Below, in pieces: positions 1-9,468 of a stretch of DNA of 64,000 bases. The notes below the pieces were generated by a model. The model was not told the DNA's origin, ran no database searches, and worked only from the letters and a program-made list of their open reading frames with translations. The stretch's first letter is position 1, and the number at the start of each line of letters is the position of its first letter. This stretch comes from Acinetobacter sp. (GTDB lineage: Bacteria; Pseudomonadota; Gammaproteobacteria; Pseudomonadales; Moraxellaceae). The DNA lies in NCBI GenBank assembly GCA_031277915.1, contig JAITLL010000076.1, forward strand, positions 1-64,000, given 5' to 3'. Both the position numbers and the translations under genes were made by a program.

Positions 1-579
1 CCTGAAATCTGGATCAATTTCGCAAAAAAAACAGGGATTAAAGAACTAGAAGCAACAACTCGTGATATTCCAGATTATGATGTTTTAATGACTCAGCGTC
101 TGAATATTTTAAAACAACACGGTTTAGGCTTAAATGACATTCAAGAAGTTATTGCCGAGATGGGACCACTACCTGGTGCTAAAGAGTTTGTTGAGTGGGT
201 GAGCAATCATTTCCAACTGGTGATTTTGTCTGATACTTTTTATGAGTTTGCTCATCCTTTAATGAAGCAATTAGGTTGGCCAACAATTTTCTGCCATAAA
301 TTAGAAACAGATGAAGACGGCATGATTACGGCTTATAAACTACGCCAACCTGATCAAAAACGTGAGTCGGTTAAAGCGCTTCATGGTTTAAATTTCCGCG
401 TAATCGCCGCTGGTGACTCATATAACGATACAACGATGCTGGGTGAAGCTGACCATGGCTTTTTATTTGATGCACCTGCAAACGTGATTGCGGAGTTCCC
501 TCAATTTCCAGCAATCAATGGCTATGATGCACTAAAAGAAGCAATTCGTTCAGTTTCGAAGCGCAATATTCCTGCTTAA
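1..579 (+). CDS. thrH: ThrH, phosphoserine phosphatase / homoserine phosphotransferase (5' end outside window)
   Basis: Partial HAD-superfamily gene. The frame is open from base 1, reading PEIWINFAKKTGI before the first ATG at 88, so the annotated start lies upstream; compared with the Pseudomonas protein about 13 residues are missing, including the nucleophile motif DLEGV. Visible HAD motifs are ILSDTFYEF (motif II Ser) and GDSYNDTTML (Mg-binding acidic motif). The family dephosphorylates phosphoserine in serine synthesis and can transfer the phosphate to homoserine in the cytoplasm. It ends just before a strong hairpin terminator. The only uncertainty is the unseen start. Confidence 0.93.
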   Translation, partial: PEIWINFAKKTGIKELEATTRDIPDYDVLMTQRLNILKQHGLGLNDIQEVIAEMGPLPGAKEFVEWVSNHFQLVILSDTFYEFAHPLMKQLGWPTIFCHKLETDEDGMITAYKLRQPDQKRESVKALHGLNFRVIAAGDSYNDTTMLGEADHGFLFDAPANVIAEFPQFPAINGYDALKEAIRSVSKRNIPA

Positions 580-587
580 GAATGGAC

Positions 588-617
588 AATAAAAAAGGCG
601 CTTTAAGCGCCTTTTTT
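588..617 (+). terminator. Rho-independent terminator after thrH
   Basis: AAAAAAGGCGC, a short TTTA loop and GCGCCTTTTTT form a GC-rich stem flanked by A and T runs. It can serve thrH on + and the convergent porin gene on -. A nearly identical hairpin recurs at about 55060. Confidence 0.85.
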
Positions 618-636
618 ACATTAATTAGTTTGAGGC

Positions 637-2136
637 TTAGAATTTATAACCAAGTTTTAAGCCATAAGCGATCGCGTTGTTGTCAGAGAACGCTGCAACA
701 TATTGATCACTACCAGCTTGAGCGCCAGTTTGTGCTTTAGCATCACCCAACCAGAAATATTTTACGCCACCAGCAATGAAAGTTTGTGGAGTAGGGCTAT
801 ATTGAACACCTACACCTACGTTCCAGTAACCTTCTGTTGGACCTAATGTCGTTATAGGATTACCAGCACCAGAGTCCCAACCAACAGAGACGTTACCTGC
901 CCATTTGTCATTAAGCTTACGACCAACACCTGCATTCACTGACCATTGATCATCAGCATATTCAACCAAGTTAAAGCCATTTGGACGCCCAACAATAGGT
1001 CCGACAACTTGTGAAAGTTGGCCAAATTTGTATGGTTGAATTGCGAAATCTTTCCAGTTTACCCAACGAACATTAGCAAAAGCGACAGTATTGGCCATGA
1101 TACCTGTTTGGAAATCAAGGTTTACTGATTGAGGAGTGGTGATCGTTGTATCAGCTGAACTATTAGCAATTGCTGCAGCTGCTGCATCTTGTCCTAATAG
1201 TGATAAAGCTGGAAGAGTAGGTATTTTTTCGCGAATATTTACATCATGATCAATTTTAGAACGATAAGTTAAAGAAGCTTTAAGCGCAATTTCAGGAATT
1301 TGATATGCAACACCAGCTAACCAACCTGCTCCACCTGTTTCTTTAATATCTGCATCGTAACCGTTATAAAGGCTATAAGCTTGTCCACGAAGACTTACAT
1401 TTCCTTTGATCGTTTGATAAACACCACCAGCATAGATATTCCAGTTTTGATTTGGTTGGAAACCCAATACAAAAGATAAGTTTTGAGTATCAACTTTAAC
1501 TTTTGTAGCACCAGTTCCAAGTAAACCGTTGACTTGTTTTAAACCTGCATCTACTTGTGCTGCAACACCTTGTTTTACTCCAGCATCAATAACCGTTTTA
1601 GTTGTTGGGTCATTATTGTAAGCATTTAAAGTTGCTGCAAATTGTGCTTGACCCGCTGGAGAGGTTAAGTCAACTCCTTGAGCCTTAAGAGCTGCACCAA
1701 CACGTTGATCTGCTGTCAAATTATTGAAAGCTGTATTAATAGTGTTTGTACGGATAGTATCCAATGCTTCAGGAGCTAAAATAGTATTAGATGGATCAGA
1801 AACAAAGACATTTTGACCACTGTACTCAGCGTTAGCTCCAAATGGTTGATCATAAAGTAGACCAAATGAAAATTTATCATTAATTTGAAGCTTTAAGGCT
1901 GCATTTGGGAAATAATAATCATTAGCCATATCGCCAATATCACGGCGTGTTGCGCTTGATCCTGCTTCTTTGCCTTCTACAGTTGGATCTAAAGCAGTGA
2001 TACCTGCTTCGAAGTAGTTATTCGGTTGTAAAAATGCGGACATTGACTGTCCAGAGCGATCCAAAGCTGCTGCGAAAACCCCAGTTGCAGGCAGCGTTGC
2101 CAAAATCATTGCAGTGCTCAGATGTTTTAATTTCAT
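637..2136 (-). CDS. FadL/OmpP1-family outer membrane channel for hydrophobic compounds
   Basis: A 499-residue outer membrane protein with a Sec signal peptide (KLKHLSTAMILATLPATGVFA, cleavage after about residue 22). The mature N-terminus AALDRSGQSMSAFLQPNNYF resembles the plug region of FadL proteins, and the chain ends in an aromatic residue (GLKLGYKF) as beta-barrels do. FadL proteins let long-chain fatty acids and other hydrophobic molecules cross the outer membrane. It carries an unusually long Ala/Thr/Asn-rich stretch at about 105-215, probably extracellular loops. AAGGAAAGATTAAA before the ATG supports the start. The family call is firm; the substrate is not known. Confidence 0.82.
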   Translation of the reverse strand: MKLKHLSTAMILATLPATGVFAAALDRSGQSMSAFLQPNNYFEAGITALDPTVEGKEAGSSATRRDIGDMANDYYFPNAALKLQINDKFSFGLLYDQPFGANAEYSGQNVFVSDPSNTILAPEALDTIRTNTINTAFNNLTADQRVGAALKAQGVDLTSPAGQAQFAATLNAYNNDPTTKTVIDAGVKQGVAAQVDAGLKQVNGLLGTGATKVKVDTQNLSFVLGFQPNQNWNIYAGGVYQTIKGNVSLRGQAYSLYNGYDADIKETGGAGWLAGVAYQIPEIALKASLTYRSKIDHDVNIREKIPTLPALSLLGQDAAAAAIANSSADTTITTPQSVNLDFQTGIMANTVAFANVRWVNWKDFAIQPYKFGQLSQVVGPIVGRPNGFNLVEYADDQWSVNAGVGRKLNDKWAGNVSVGWDSGAGNPITTLGPTEGYWNVGVGVQYSPTPQTFIAGGVKYFWLGDAKAQTGAQAGSDQYVAAFSDNNAIAYGLKLGYKF

Positions 2137-2733
2137 TTTAATCTTTCCTTGAACTTCAAGACATTTTTTTAAAAGTAACAGAGTTAAACCGTTTAAACTG
2201 TGTTGCCTTCAAAGCTTTTAATTACAAGTTTCAAAGCTTTGATAACTCCATGTAACAAAAATAGCATAATTACACTAAGAGTAAATCTGTTATATGAACT
2301 GGGGAGTACTCATTTTTTATACAAAAAAAGTCAATAAAGAATGAAATATGGAGAAGTTTTTACATAATTAAACTATTTTAAATAATTGATATTTATATTT
2401 TTAATATATTACTACTAGGCCATGTATTTATGACATTTTTGTCAAAAATCCAATAAAAATGGTCAAAGATTTTTTTGTAAAAATATGAGTTGATTGGTCA
2501 TGAAGTGAGTGTTAGTTGTCATTTTTACTTGATAAGTCTAGTTTATCTACATGTGTATATTATTGATTCATTTTTATATTATTCAGAATAGAGCATAAAT
2601 CAGTATTTATTTTTTACCATTTGATTAATTTTTGGGTGTTTTCAGCAGATAAGTTTAACCGTCTAAAATACAAAGAATGAACCAAATTAAAAGTATGAAT
2701 ACAATTATTCCGTTTTAGAGTTAAAACAAACCG
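2137..2733. other. AT-rich intergenic region, no gene seen
   Basis: Nearly 600 nt of very AT-rich sequence upstream of the FadL-type gene and downstream of the oxidoreductase gene. I found no ORF with a plausible ribosome site, no tRNA-like fold and no strong terminator. It presumably contains the promoter of the leftward porin gene; several TATAAT-like words occur but none can be singled out. Confidence 0.5.
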
Positions 2734-3432
2734 TTAAAGGGGATATAACTTTTCATCAAATTCTTCAAGTTTAGGAAACTTTAAAGGTTCAAGCTGGTCG
2801 AGGTGAGTAAGATAAGTTATATAGTCCTCAAGAGTGGTTTGTCGTGCTTCTTGGCTAATATAAGGTACATGATAGGCAATAAATGGCGGTAAAACTTCAA
2901 AACCTGTATAAGCTAAAGTACCGCGTTGAATAGGGGAGAGATAATGTTCAATTGGGCCATGAATAGAATTTTCCCCAAACATATGTGTTCGACCACCAAG
3001 GGTTAGACACAACATGGCTTTTTTACCCGCCATTCCGCCGTGGTTATAGAAACGTTTGCCGCCATAAAAGAGCCCTGAAACGAAGACGCGATCAATCCAT
3101 CCTTTTAAAATTGCAGGTACTGAAGTCCAATAAAGGGGGAAGTTCAAAATAACCAGATCGGCTTGTTTTACTTTTTCAATTTCGGCCTGAATATCTGGTG
3201 CTAAAAGCTGTTGCTTAGCCGCATTTCGTTGTTCTAATGCATAGTTAAAATAGTCAGGCTGATTAAGCTCTAAAAAGTCCTCTTTGGAAGCGACAGGATT
3301 AAATCGCATTGCATATAAATCAGAAACTTGTACTTGATGACCTAATTTTTTAAATGTTTGTTGGGCTGTTGTATTTAATGCGGTTGTAAAAGATAAAGGT
3401 TCAGGATGAGCATGAACAATCAGGATATTCAT
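2734..3432 (-). CDS. Flavodoxin-fold NAD(P)H-dependent oxidoreductase
   Basis: A 232-residue cytoplasmic protein of the NQO1/MdaB/KefF group. The N-terminus MNILIVHAHPEP is the phosphate-binding strand-loop of these FMN or FAD enzymes, and FPLYWTSVPAILKGWIDRV is the hallmark flavin/quinone-binding segment. Members reduce quinones or other electrophiles with two electrons. It is divergent from an AraC regulator, with 164 nt between them containing a clear inverted repeat, which suggests that the regulator controls this enzyme. The exact substrate cannot be read from sequence. Confidence 0.83.
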   Translation of the reverse strand: MNILIVHAHPEPLSFTTALNTTAQQTFKKLGHQVQVSDLYAMRFNPVASKEDFLELNQPDYFNYALEQRNAAKQQLLAPDIQAEIEKVKQADLVILNFPLYWTSVPAILKGWIDRVFVSGLFYGGKRFYNHGGMAGKKAMLCLTLGGRTHMFGENSIHGPIEHYLSPIQRGTLAYTGFEVLPPFIAYHVPYISQEARQTTLEDYITYLTHLDQLEPLKFPKLEEFDEKLYPL

Positions 3433-3506
3433 AAGGCACTTTTACTCTTCAAAATAAAATTGGTAGCAGTATGCTTTCATGCAATTAAGCAAGTTTTCTT
3501 TGAATG

Positions 3507-3537
3507 ACTATGCCTTAATTTAAAAGCATGGCATAGT
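3507..3537. promoter_or_regulatory. Inverted repeat between oxidoreductase and AraC genes, candidate operator
   Basis: ACTATGCC at 3507-3514 and its exact reverse complement GGCATAGT at 3530-3537 are separated by 15 nt, centred about 90 nt upstream of the oxidoreductase start and 75 nt upstream of the AraC start. The position in a divergent promoter region suggests a regulator site; which protein binds is inference. Confidence 0.5.
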
Positions 3538-3596
3538 TCATGAACTGACAGTTTTTACCATTTAACGCCACAATTATGATGTCTGGTAGGGTGCTC

Positions 3597-4622
3597 ATGA
3601 ATCCAGAATTACCCGGAACTTATATTAATTTAATTGCCGAGACTGTTAAGCGGTGGGATGTCTCTGGTGAGCAACTTTTAGATGGAAGTGGAATAACCTT
3701 AGACCAATTAAAAAAGCCTTATTGGTATGTTGAGTTCAACATTTTAAATCAGCTTATTGAACGGGCGATTGATTTATGCAAAGAGCCAGCATTAGCTGGG
3801 TATTTAGCTTTAAACATGACGGCTTCATGTTATGGGTCAGTCGGAATGGCAGCTATAGTTTCTCCAAATTTAGAAGAAGCGCTGAAAATTCTTGAACAGT
3901 TCATTGGCTCACGTTGTAAGGTCTTTAAACCAGAATTAAAACAAGAAAATAATTATGCATATTGGTTAATTCATCAACCCGTCGATGCATTTCAGCTGAG
4001 CCCAAATGCCAACATTTTTTTGTTAGTCGGTTTTGTCCAAATTGCAAAAAAATTAACAGGGCTTTCCAATTTAGGAAAAGTTGAATTACAAATGCCAGAA
4101 CCAATAGGTTTTTCCCAAATAAGTCATCAACTGCCTGTTACTTGTTTATTTAATCAAAAGTGTAATCGTTGGAAATTTCCAAAAGAGTATTTAGCAGAGC
4201 CTGTATTAACGGCAGACCCAATGCTAGCGCCGCTGTTAAATGCACAATGTAAGCGGGATATAGAGAAATTAAACTTAAAAAGTGGCTGGAAAGGGCGAGT
4301 CAAACAAGTTGCTGAAAAATTACTATTGAATGGGGAGATTGAGACATTGAAAGTTGGGCAAGTGGCTCAAATCATGAATATGTCAGAGCGAACCCTGCAA
4401 CGCTATTTAGCTCTTGATCATACTAGTTTTACCCTTTTGATGGACTCACTGAAAAAGGAGCATGCCCTGAAATTTTTAGCACAAAATAACATGTCGATTG
4501 AAAAAGTCGCTTTAATGCTAGGTTATGCCGAGACTTCTCACTTCACTCGTGCGTTTAAGCGTTGGATGGGGATAACGCCTAAATATTTCCAAACCAAACA
4601 TAAGATGGATGATTTAAGTTAA
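3597..4622 (+). CDS. AraC-family transcriptional regulator
   Basis: The C-terminal 100 residues contain the two helix-turn-helix units typical of AraC/XylS proteins (VGQVAQIMNMSERTLQRYL and IEKVALMLGYAETSHFTRAF, followed by KRWMGITPKYF). The N-terminal 200 residues resemble the arabinose-binding-like domain of the OruR/ArgR-like subgroup. I chose the ATG at 3597 (NPELPGTY) because GTAGGGTG lies just before it; ATGs at 3576 and 3579 in the same frame would add seven or six residues. The divergent oxidoreductase gene is the likely target. The ligand is unknown. Confidence 0.86.
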   Translation: MNPELPGTYINLIAETVKRWDVSGEQLLDGSGITLDQLKKPYWYVEFNILNQLIERAIDLCKEPALAGYLALNMTASCYGSVGMAAIVSPNLEEALKILEQFIGSRCKVFKPELKQENNYAYWLIHQPVDAFQLSPNANIFLLVGFVQIAKKLTGLSNLGKVELQMPEPIGFSQISHQLPVTCLFNQKCNRWKFPKEYLAEPVLTADPMLAPLLNAQCKRDIEKLNLKSGWKGRVKQVAEKLLLNGEIETLKVGQVAQIMNMSERTLQRYLALDHTSFTLLMDSLKKEHALKFLAQNNMSIEKVALMLGYAETSHFTRAFKRWMGITPKYFQTKHKMDDLS

Positions 4623-4651
4623 AAGGCCACAAATTAAAATTCATGGCCTTT
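4621..4651. terminator. Bidirectional hairpin between convergent AraC and desaturase genes
   Basis: AAAGGCC and GGCCTTT pair across an AT-rich 16-nt loop between the stop codons of the two convergent genes. The stem is short, so efficiency is uncertain. Confidence 0.55.
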
Positions 4652-4670
4652 CATTTATCAATTGAATTCA

Positions 4671-5663
4671 TTAAATAGATTTTTCTGGCTTAGATGAGAG
4701 TGATTCAATTACTTCAAAATAGCTAGGTGGTGCTGGAACATGACCACGTTCTCTTAATATTTTGTGCATACGGGGTAATTTAAAATATGGAACAGAAGCC
4801 ATTAAATGGTGTTCCATATGGTAGTTTACATGGATGGGTGCAACAAAACTTCTCGCAATCCATCCAGCTCGTGTTGTACGAGTATTGGTTAAAGCAGTAT
4901 TGCTGGTTTGCATACCGGCATGTTCAGCCATAGAGCGAATACGTAAAAATAACGGGAAGGGTGTTAAATAAGCTAACGGCCACAGCCAATAAAAACGTTG
5001 CTGACCAAATGCTTTTAAAATGCCATAAAGTGCCAAATTGGTTGCAATAGCGCCAGTACTATTTTTTGCAATACTCTTTGCATAGTCCAGGAAATTTTTA
5101 TGACTACGGTCTAACCAAATTTGATCATTGGCAACAGTCCATTTCATGACATCAAGATCCATCAAAATCCGACCTAAGCTAAATTTTAAACCTGTTATCC
5201 CACTTAAATCGCGCAAGAATTTTCGAGTAACAGATTTTTTACTGACAGGAAAGCCCGCAACTAATGAAAGATCTGGGTCATCTGGGGTAGACGTTTTTGC
5301 ATGATGACGAACATGATGTACACGATATTTCTGTAGGTCATTCCAGATCGGGCGGGCACATAACCATTCACCTACGAAGTCATTTACCTTTTTATTTTTG
5401 AATAAACTTTTGTGAGATGCGTCATGCATCAAAATTGCGAGACATAACTGACGACCCGCCAAGATTGCTAAGGCAAGCATACAGGCTAATAATTTGCCCC
5501 AATTCGGTAAGTAGTCCCACATCATAATCAAGCTGGCAAATGTTCCACCAATAACAGCCCATGTACTTGCAACAGCCCAAGCACCATATGCATCTGAAGG
5601 CTCTGTAAGCTCTTGTATTTCTTCTCTGCTAAATAGATCGGTAACACTTACCTGCGTATTCAT
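4671..5663 (-). CDS. Membrane fatty acid desaturase family protein
   Basis: A 330-residue integral membrane protein with the three histidine boxes of the di-iron desaturase/hydroxylase superfamily: HDASH at 80-84, HHVRHH at 116-121 and HMEHH at 282-286. Hydrophobic segments surround residues 30-80 and 205-235. Such enzymes insert double bonds or hydroxyl groups into acyl chains or related lipids using oxygen. A PaaX-like regulator gene lies 107 nt upstream on the same strand, so the two may form one unit. Whether it acts on phospholipid acyl chains or another lipid cannot be told. Confidence 0.86.
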   Translation of the reverse strand: MNTQVSVTDLFSREEIQELTEPSDAYGAWAVASTWAVIGGTFASLIMMWDYLPNWGKLLACMLALAILAGRQLCLAILMHDASHKSLFKNKKVNDFVGEWLCARPIWNDLQKYRVHHVRHHAKTSTPDDPDLSLVAGFPVSKKSVTRKFLRDLSGITGLKFSLGRILMDLDVMKWTVANDQIWLDRSHKNFLDYAKSIAKNSTGAIATNLALYGILKAFGQQRFYWLWPLAYLTPFPLFLRIRSMAEHAGMQTSNTALTNTRTTRAGWIARSFVAPIHVNYHMEHHLMASVPYFKLPRMHKILRERGHVPAPPSYFEVIESLSSKPEKSI

Positions 5664-5770
5664 TTTTTATTCTCCCAAATTAGAGTTTGGTATCTGTATT
5701 TTATATTACAACTATAATCATAAAAATTTATAAAGTGAAATATATGTTTGTAAAAAAATAAATCAGATGA

Positions 5771-6571
5771 CTATAGATTTAGTTCTTGTTCATATATTTT
5801 TTTCCAAAGCTTTTGGCCGATCGCGTCTAGCTGCTGTACATCTTGAGCAAATTGATTACGTGCGGATTCATTTACAAATGGCGTTGGTAATAGGGGATCA
5901 TTCATGAGCAAGGCAATTGTTTCTCTACCTAAAAGAAGGGCTTTAACTGCTGCATCATTTAAGGAGAAATGAGTATAGTTTTCAAGCCAATACTGGATGT
6001 CTTGACTATACATTTCATAATTTTTTTCGAGTTGTTTGGTATCCCATAAAGAAAAAATTTGCTTAAGCGCCGATGGTTCGAAATGCTGAATAATACAAAT
6101 TTTTGCTTCTTTCTCTAATCCAGCTAAAACAAGCTCTTCACAGGTTTTTTCAAAACTATAAGCTAAATTGTCTGGGCGGATGTAAATACCAGTTTCCAGT
6201 TCTTTAAAACCAAATTGACGCAGTACACGTTCACGCTTTTTAAGAGCAGTTCGGTCTATACGACCCAGTGTGCCTGTAAACACAGCAAGATAATGTTGCT
6301 GCCATTCTTTGGTTTGTTTAATACCGTTTTTACGATTGAGAATTACTTTTGCCCAATCTTTTGTAGATGGCGAAAGTTGGTAGATTCCACGTTCTACGCT
6401 TTCGATCATCCCTTCATTTAATAAACGAGTTGTTGCAACTCGAATACCGTTTTCACTTAAGTTAAACAGTTTAGCTGCCACCAAGATTTGTTTAATCGTA
6501 AGTTGAGGATAAGCAGAGGAAAGAAAGAGATCGATAATAAGATGACGTGCGTTGATTTTAGTATTTTTCAT
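5771..6571 (-). CDS. PaaX-like transcriptional regulator
   Basis: A 266-residue protein with an N-terminal winged helix (HLIIDLFLSSAYPQLTIKQI, then LSENGIRVATTRLLNEGMI) matching the PaaX/GntR-like layout, followed by the PaaX central region (KEWQQHYLAVFTGTLGRIDR) and C-terminal helical domain. PaaX represses phenylacetate degradation genes and responds to phenylacetyl-CoA. No paa gene is nearby; instead it is followed by a desaturase on the same strand, so its effector may be a different acyl-CoA. The family call is good; the role is inferred. Confidence 0.75.
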   Translation of the reverse strand: MKNTKINARHLIIDLFLSSAYPQLTIKQILVAAKLFNLSENGIRVATTRLLNEGMIESVERGIYQLSPSTKDWAKVILNRKNGIKQTKEWQQHYLAVFTGTLGRIDRTALKKRERVLRQFGFKELETGIYIRPDNLAYSFEKTCEELVLAGLEKEAKICIIQHFEPSALKQIFSLWDTKQLEKNYEMYSQDIQYWLENYTHFSLNDAAVKALLLGRETIALLMNDPLLPTPFVNESARNQFAQDVQQLDAIGQKLWKKIYEQELNL

Positions 6572-6921
6572 TTTGTGTAAATTTTAAATATAAATGACAT
6601 ATGTTTGAAATAATACCATGTTTATTTGATTTTTTACGGCGGTTTGTTTCTTGATGTGTTTTAACGGGAGCCATTTTATTTATAACAAGAAAATTATTCA
6701 TTTTTGTTTAGATTTTATCTTTTTACGATAGTTAACCTAAGTTTGTCATAATGATGTGATACATTATTGCACTTTAAATAATCGGCCTTTCATTCAAAGG
6801 CAATAACCACAAATGCTAGAAAAGATCTGATATTGAACATGAACTAGGCCAAAATATTGGTTTATACATGATATAAAACAAATTTTTAGACCTTTCTAGT
6901 GATTAACTTTTTGAGCAAGTG
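6572..6921. other. Divergent promoter region between paaX-like gene and uppP
   Basis: About 350 nt, AT-rich, between divergent genes. It must hold both promoters. I see no ORF, RNA gene or strong terminator, and no regulator site I would trust. Confidence 0.45.
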
Positions 6922-7740
6922 ATGGAAAATTTTGAAGTTATAAAGGCACTATTTCTAGGGTTTGTTGAAGGTTTAACTGAATTCTTACCAATTTCTAGTA
7001 CTGGCCATTTAATTTTATTTGGTCATATTATCGATTTCCATTCAGATGGTGGTCGTGTATTTGAAGTAGTGATTCAGTTAGGTGCTATTTTGGCAGTGTG
7101 CTGGTTATATCGACAAAAAATTATTAACTTGATTAAAGGCTTTTTTAGCGGTGATGTCGAGTCACGTCATTTCGCTTTTAGTGTATTAATTGCTTTTTTC
7201 CCAGCTGTTATTATTGGTGTTTTAGCTGTCGATTTTATTAAAAGTGTCTTGTTTAGCCCAATTGTGGTTGCAATCGCCCTGATTGTTGGTGCGCTGATTA
7301 TTTTCTGGGTTGAATCTAAACAGTTTGAGCATAAAACATTAGATGCGACAAAAATCACGTTTAAGCAGGCACTTTTAGTTGGTCTTGCTCAATGTGTTGC
7401 AATGATTCCGGGAACTTCACGTTCAGGTGCGACAATTGTGGGCGGTATGTTTGCAGGTTTGTCTCGTAAAGCTGCGACGGAGTTTTCTTTCTTCCTTGCG
7501 ATGCCAACCATGTTAGGGGCTGCGACATTTGACTTAATTAAAAATGCTGATGTGTTAACTGCAGACAATATGATTAATATTGGTGTTGGTTTCGTTGCAG
7601 CATTTATTGCAGCTTTATTTGTAGTAAAAGCGCTTGTACTCTTTGTAGAACGCCATACTCTACGTGTATTTGCTTGGTATCGTATCGTGCTAGGTGTAAT
7701 TATTTTAATTGCATCAATGTTCTTTAATTTATCTGCTTAA
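6922..7740 (+). CDS. uppP: Undecaprenyl-diphosphatase UppP (BacA)
   Basis: A 272-residue multi-span membrane enzyme that removes a phosphate from undecaprenyl pyrophosphate, recycling the lipid carrier for peptidoglycan and surface glycans. Two signature motifs are present: [15 protein letters not shown] at residues 16-30 and [13 protein letters not shown] near residue 160. Length and motif spacing fit BacA. The ATG at 6922 is preferred over a GTG one codon earlier. It is transcribed alone and followed by a good terminator. Confidence 0.95.
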   Translation: MENFEVIKALFLGFVEGLTEFLPISSTGHLILFGHIIDFHSDGGRVFEVVIQLGAILAVCWLYRQKIINLIKGFFSGDVESRHFAFSVLIAFFPAVIIGVLAVDFIKSVLFSPIVVAIALIVGALIIFWVESKQFEHKTLDATKITFKQALLVGLAQCVAMIPGTSRSGATIVGGMFAGLSRKAATEFSFFLAMPTMLGAATFDLIKNADVLTADNMINIGVGFVAAFIAALFVVKALVLFVERHTLRVFAWYRIVLGVIILIASMFFNLSA

Positions 7741-7756
7741 TAGTAGATAAAGCGTG

Positions 7757-7786
7757 AAAAACCTAGATTCTTCTAGGTTTTTTTAT
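7757..7786 (+). terminator. Rho-independent terminator after uppP
   Basis: AAAACCTAGA and TCTAGGTTTT pair around a TTC-type loop and run into seven T residues, 16 nt after the uppP stop. Confidence 0.85.
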
Positions 7787-7850
7787 ACCTAAAAATAGCT
7801 TTAACTTGCTTATTTATACAAACTGCTACTAAGAAATACTTTTTCATTTT

Positions 7851-8223
7851 TATTGTGATACTTGGATTGAGAATGAACCAATGCTTGCAATTGCGATTAA
7901 ATTGGAAATGAATGCTGTAATATCTGATGTTGCTTTATGCTTGTTAAATTTACTTCGTTCTAAACAAGATACCACAATATTAGGAGAGCAGATATAACGA
8001 GAACTCATTTATCGGGTTTTACAGATGGGTAATAGTGATTTAATCCCAAATTTTTTGGCCTCCATTACAGTACATCAAAATGATTCGATTACATAAGGCA
8101 CGCGACAACAACAAAATAGGTGTTGCGGAAGATGCCTATCAGGTAGGGTATGTGAGTCCTTCACAGTTTAGTCGAGAGTTCAAACGGCTGTTTGGAGTTT
8201 CACCTAAATCGTCAATGAATTAA
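7851..8223 (+). pseudogene. Decayed AraC-family regulator (AraC_N + HTH remnants)
   Basis: Two recognisable pieces survive in different frames. From about 7851 the frame reads a piece of the AraC_N domain (WIENEPMLAIAIKLEMNAV and SDVALCLLNLLRSKQ), is interrupted by TAA at 7995-7997, and resumes RELIYRVLQMGN. From about 8065 another frame reads [32 protein letters not shown] and FKRLFGVSP to a TAA at 8221, the second HTH of AraC proteins. The N-terminal part and the first HTH helix pair are missing or scrambled. It stops 46 nt before a quinone oxidoreductase that it may once have controlled. Confidence 0.8.
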
Positions 8224-8269
8224 AGTAAATCAATACATTTTAAATATAAACCAAACATGGAGCATATTA

Positions 8270-9268
8270 ATGAGTCTTCCAACAACCATGAAAATTGTTG
8301 AAATTACGGTTCCTGGCGGGCCTGAGGTCTTAAAACTTCAAGATTCAAATGTTCCAGTACCTCAAGCAGATGAAGTGTTAATTGAGGTAAAAGCTGCTGG
8401 AATTAACCGACCAGATGTATTGCAGCGTATGGGGTTATACCCAATGCCAAAAGGTGTAACACAAATTCCGGGGCTTGAAGTCGCTGGGGTCGTGGTTGCT
8501 GTTGGTGATCAAGTACAACAGTTCAAAGTTGGGGACAAAGTTTGTGCTTTAACCAATGGTGGTGGTTATGCGGAGTATTGTGCCGTCACTGCTACGCAAG
8601 TGCTACCAATCCCTGAAAATTTATCATTTACTCAAGCTGCTGCGATTCCGGAAACATTTTTTACAGTTTGGGTAAATCTGTTTGATATAGGGCGTTTAAA
8701 AGAAAATGAAACAGCACTCATTCATGGTGGCGCAAGTGGTATTGGAACCACAGCTTTAGCGATTTGCCATGCTTTAGGGATCAAAACTTTTGCTACAGTG
8801 GGTAGTGAAGATAAAGTTGAAGCACTCGCTAACTTAACGACTGCAATTAATTATAAAGCTCAAGATTTTGAGCAGGAAGTCTTAAAACACACCCAAGACC
8901 AAGGTATTGATGTAATTTTGGATATTGTGGGTGGTTCTTATTTCTCGAAAAACTTGAACCTATTAAAACGCGATGGTCGACTTGTCATTATTGGTTTTAT
9001 GGGGGGCCGAATCGCAAAAGAATTTGATTTACAAAAACTGATTTTAAAACGTGCAACCATTACTGGCTCAACCATGCGAGCACGTAATAGCGAAGAAAAA
9101 GCCCAGATTGCTCAGTCTTTGCATGAATATGTGTGGCCATTATTGGCACAAGGTAAGTGTTTACCTCAAATCTATAAAACCTATGCTTTTTCAGATGTTC
9201 AAAGTGCCCATGCATGTATGGAGCAAGGTGATCATATTGGAAAGATCGTTTTAGAGATCAATACCTAA
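8270..9268 (+). CDS. NAD(P)H quinone oxidoreductase, zinc-free MDR family (PIG3-like)
   Basis: A 332-residue medium-chain dehydrogenase/reductase. GINRPDVLQRMGLYP is the usual quinone-reductase segment, and LIHGGASGIGTTALAICHAL is the cofactor-binding loop (GGASGIGT). The catalytic zinc ligands of alcohol dehydrogenases are absent, as in the QOR/PIG3 branch. Enzymes of this group reduce quinones, often by one electron, using NADPH in the cytoplasm. GGAG lies about 9 nt before the ATG. It stands between two pseudogenes, so it is the only intact gene of what was probably a stress-response locus. Confidence 0.85.
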   Translation: MSLPTTMKIVEITVPGGPEVLKLQDSNVPVPQADEVLIEVKAAGINRPDVLQRMGLYPMPKGVTQIPGLEVAGVVVAVGDQVQQFKVGDKVCALTNGGGYAEYCAVTATQVLPIPENLSFTQAAAIPETFFTVWVNLFDIGRLKENETALIHGGASGIGTTALAICHALGIKTFATVGSEDKVEALANLTTAINYKAQDFEQEVLKHTQDQGIDVILDIVGGSYFSKNLNLLKRDGRLVIIGFMGGRIAKEFDLQKLILKRATITGSTMRARNSEEKAQIAQSLHEYVWPLLAQGKCLPQIYKTYAFSDVQSAHACMEQGDHIGKIVLEINT

Positions 9269-9468
9269 TTTAATTTGAGATAGTTTAGGTGAACAACATG
9301 TTTGCCTAAACTTAAGTCCTAATTGTTTGTTGTGCCTATTTCTATATAAAAATTGCCGAATTCTATTGGCGTGTTGCATCAGTTTCTTGATCTCAATATA
9401 CATTTACTAAGAAATAATAACAGGCTTAAAGCTGTTATTTCGCTCTTCAATTCTAAAGGAGGGTAACA

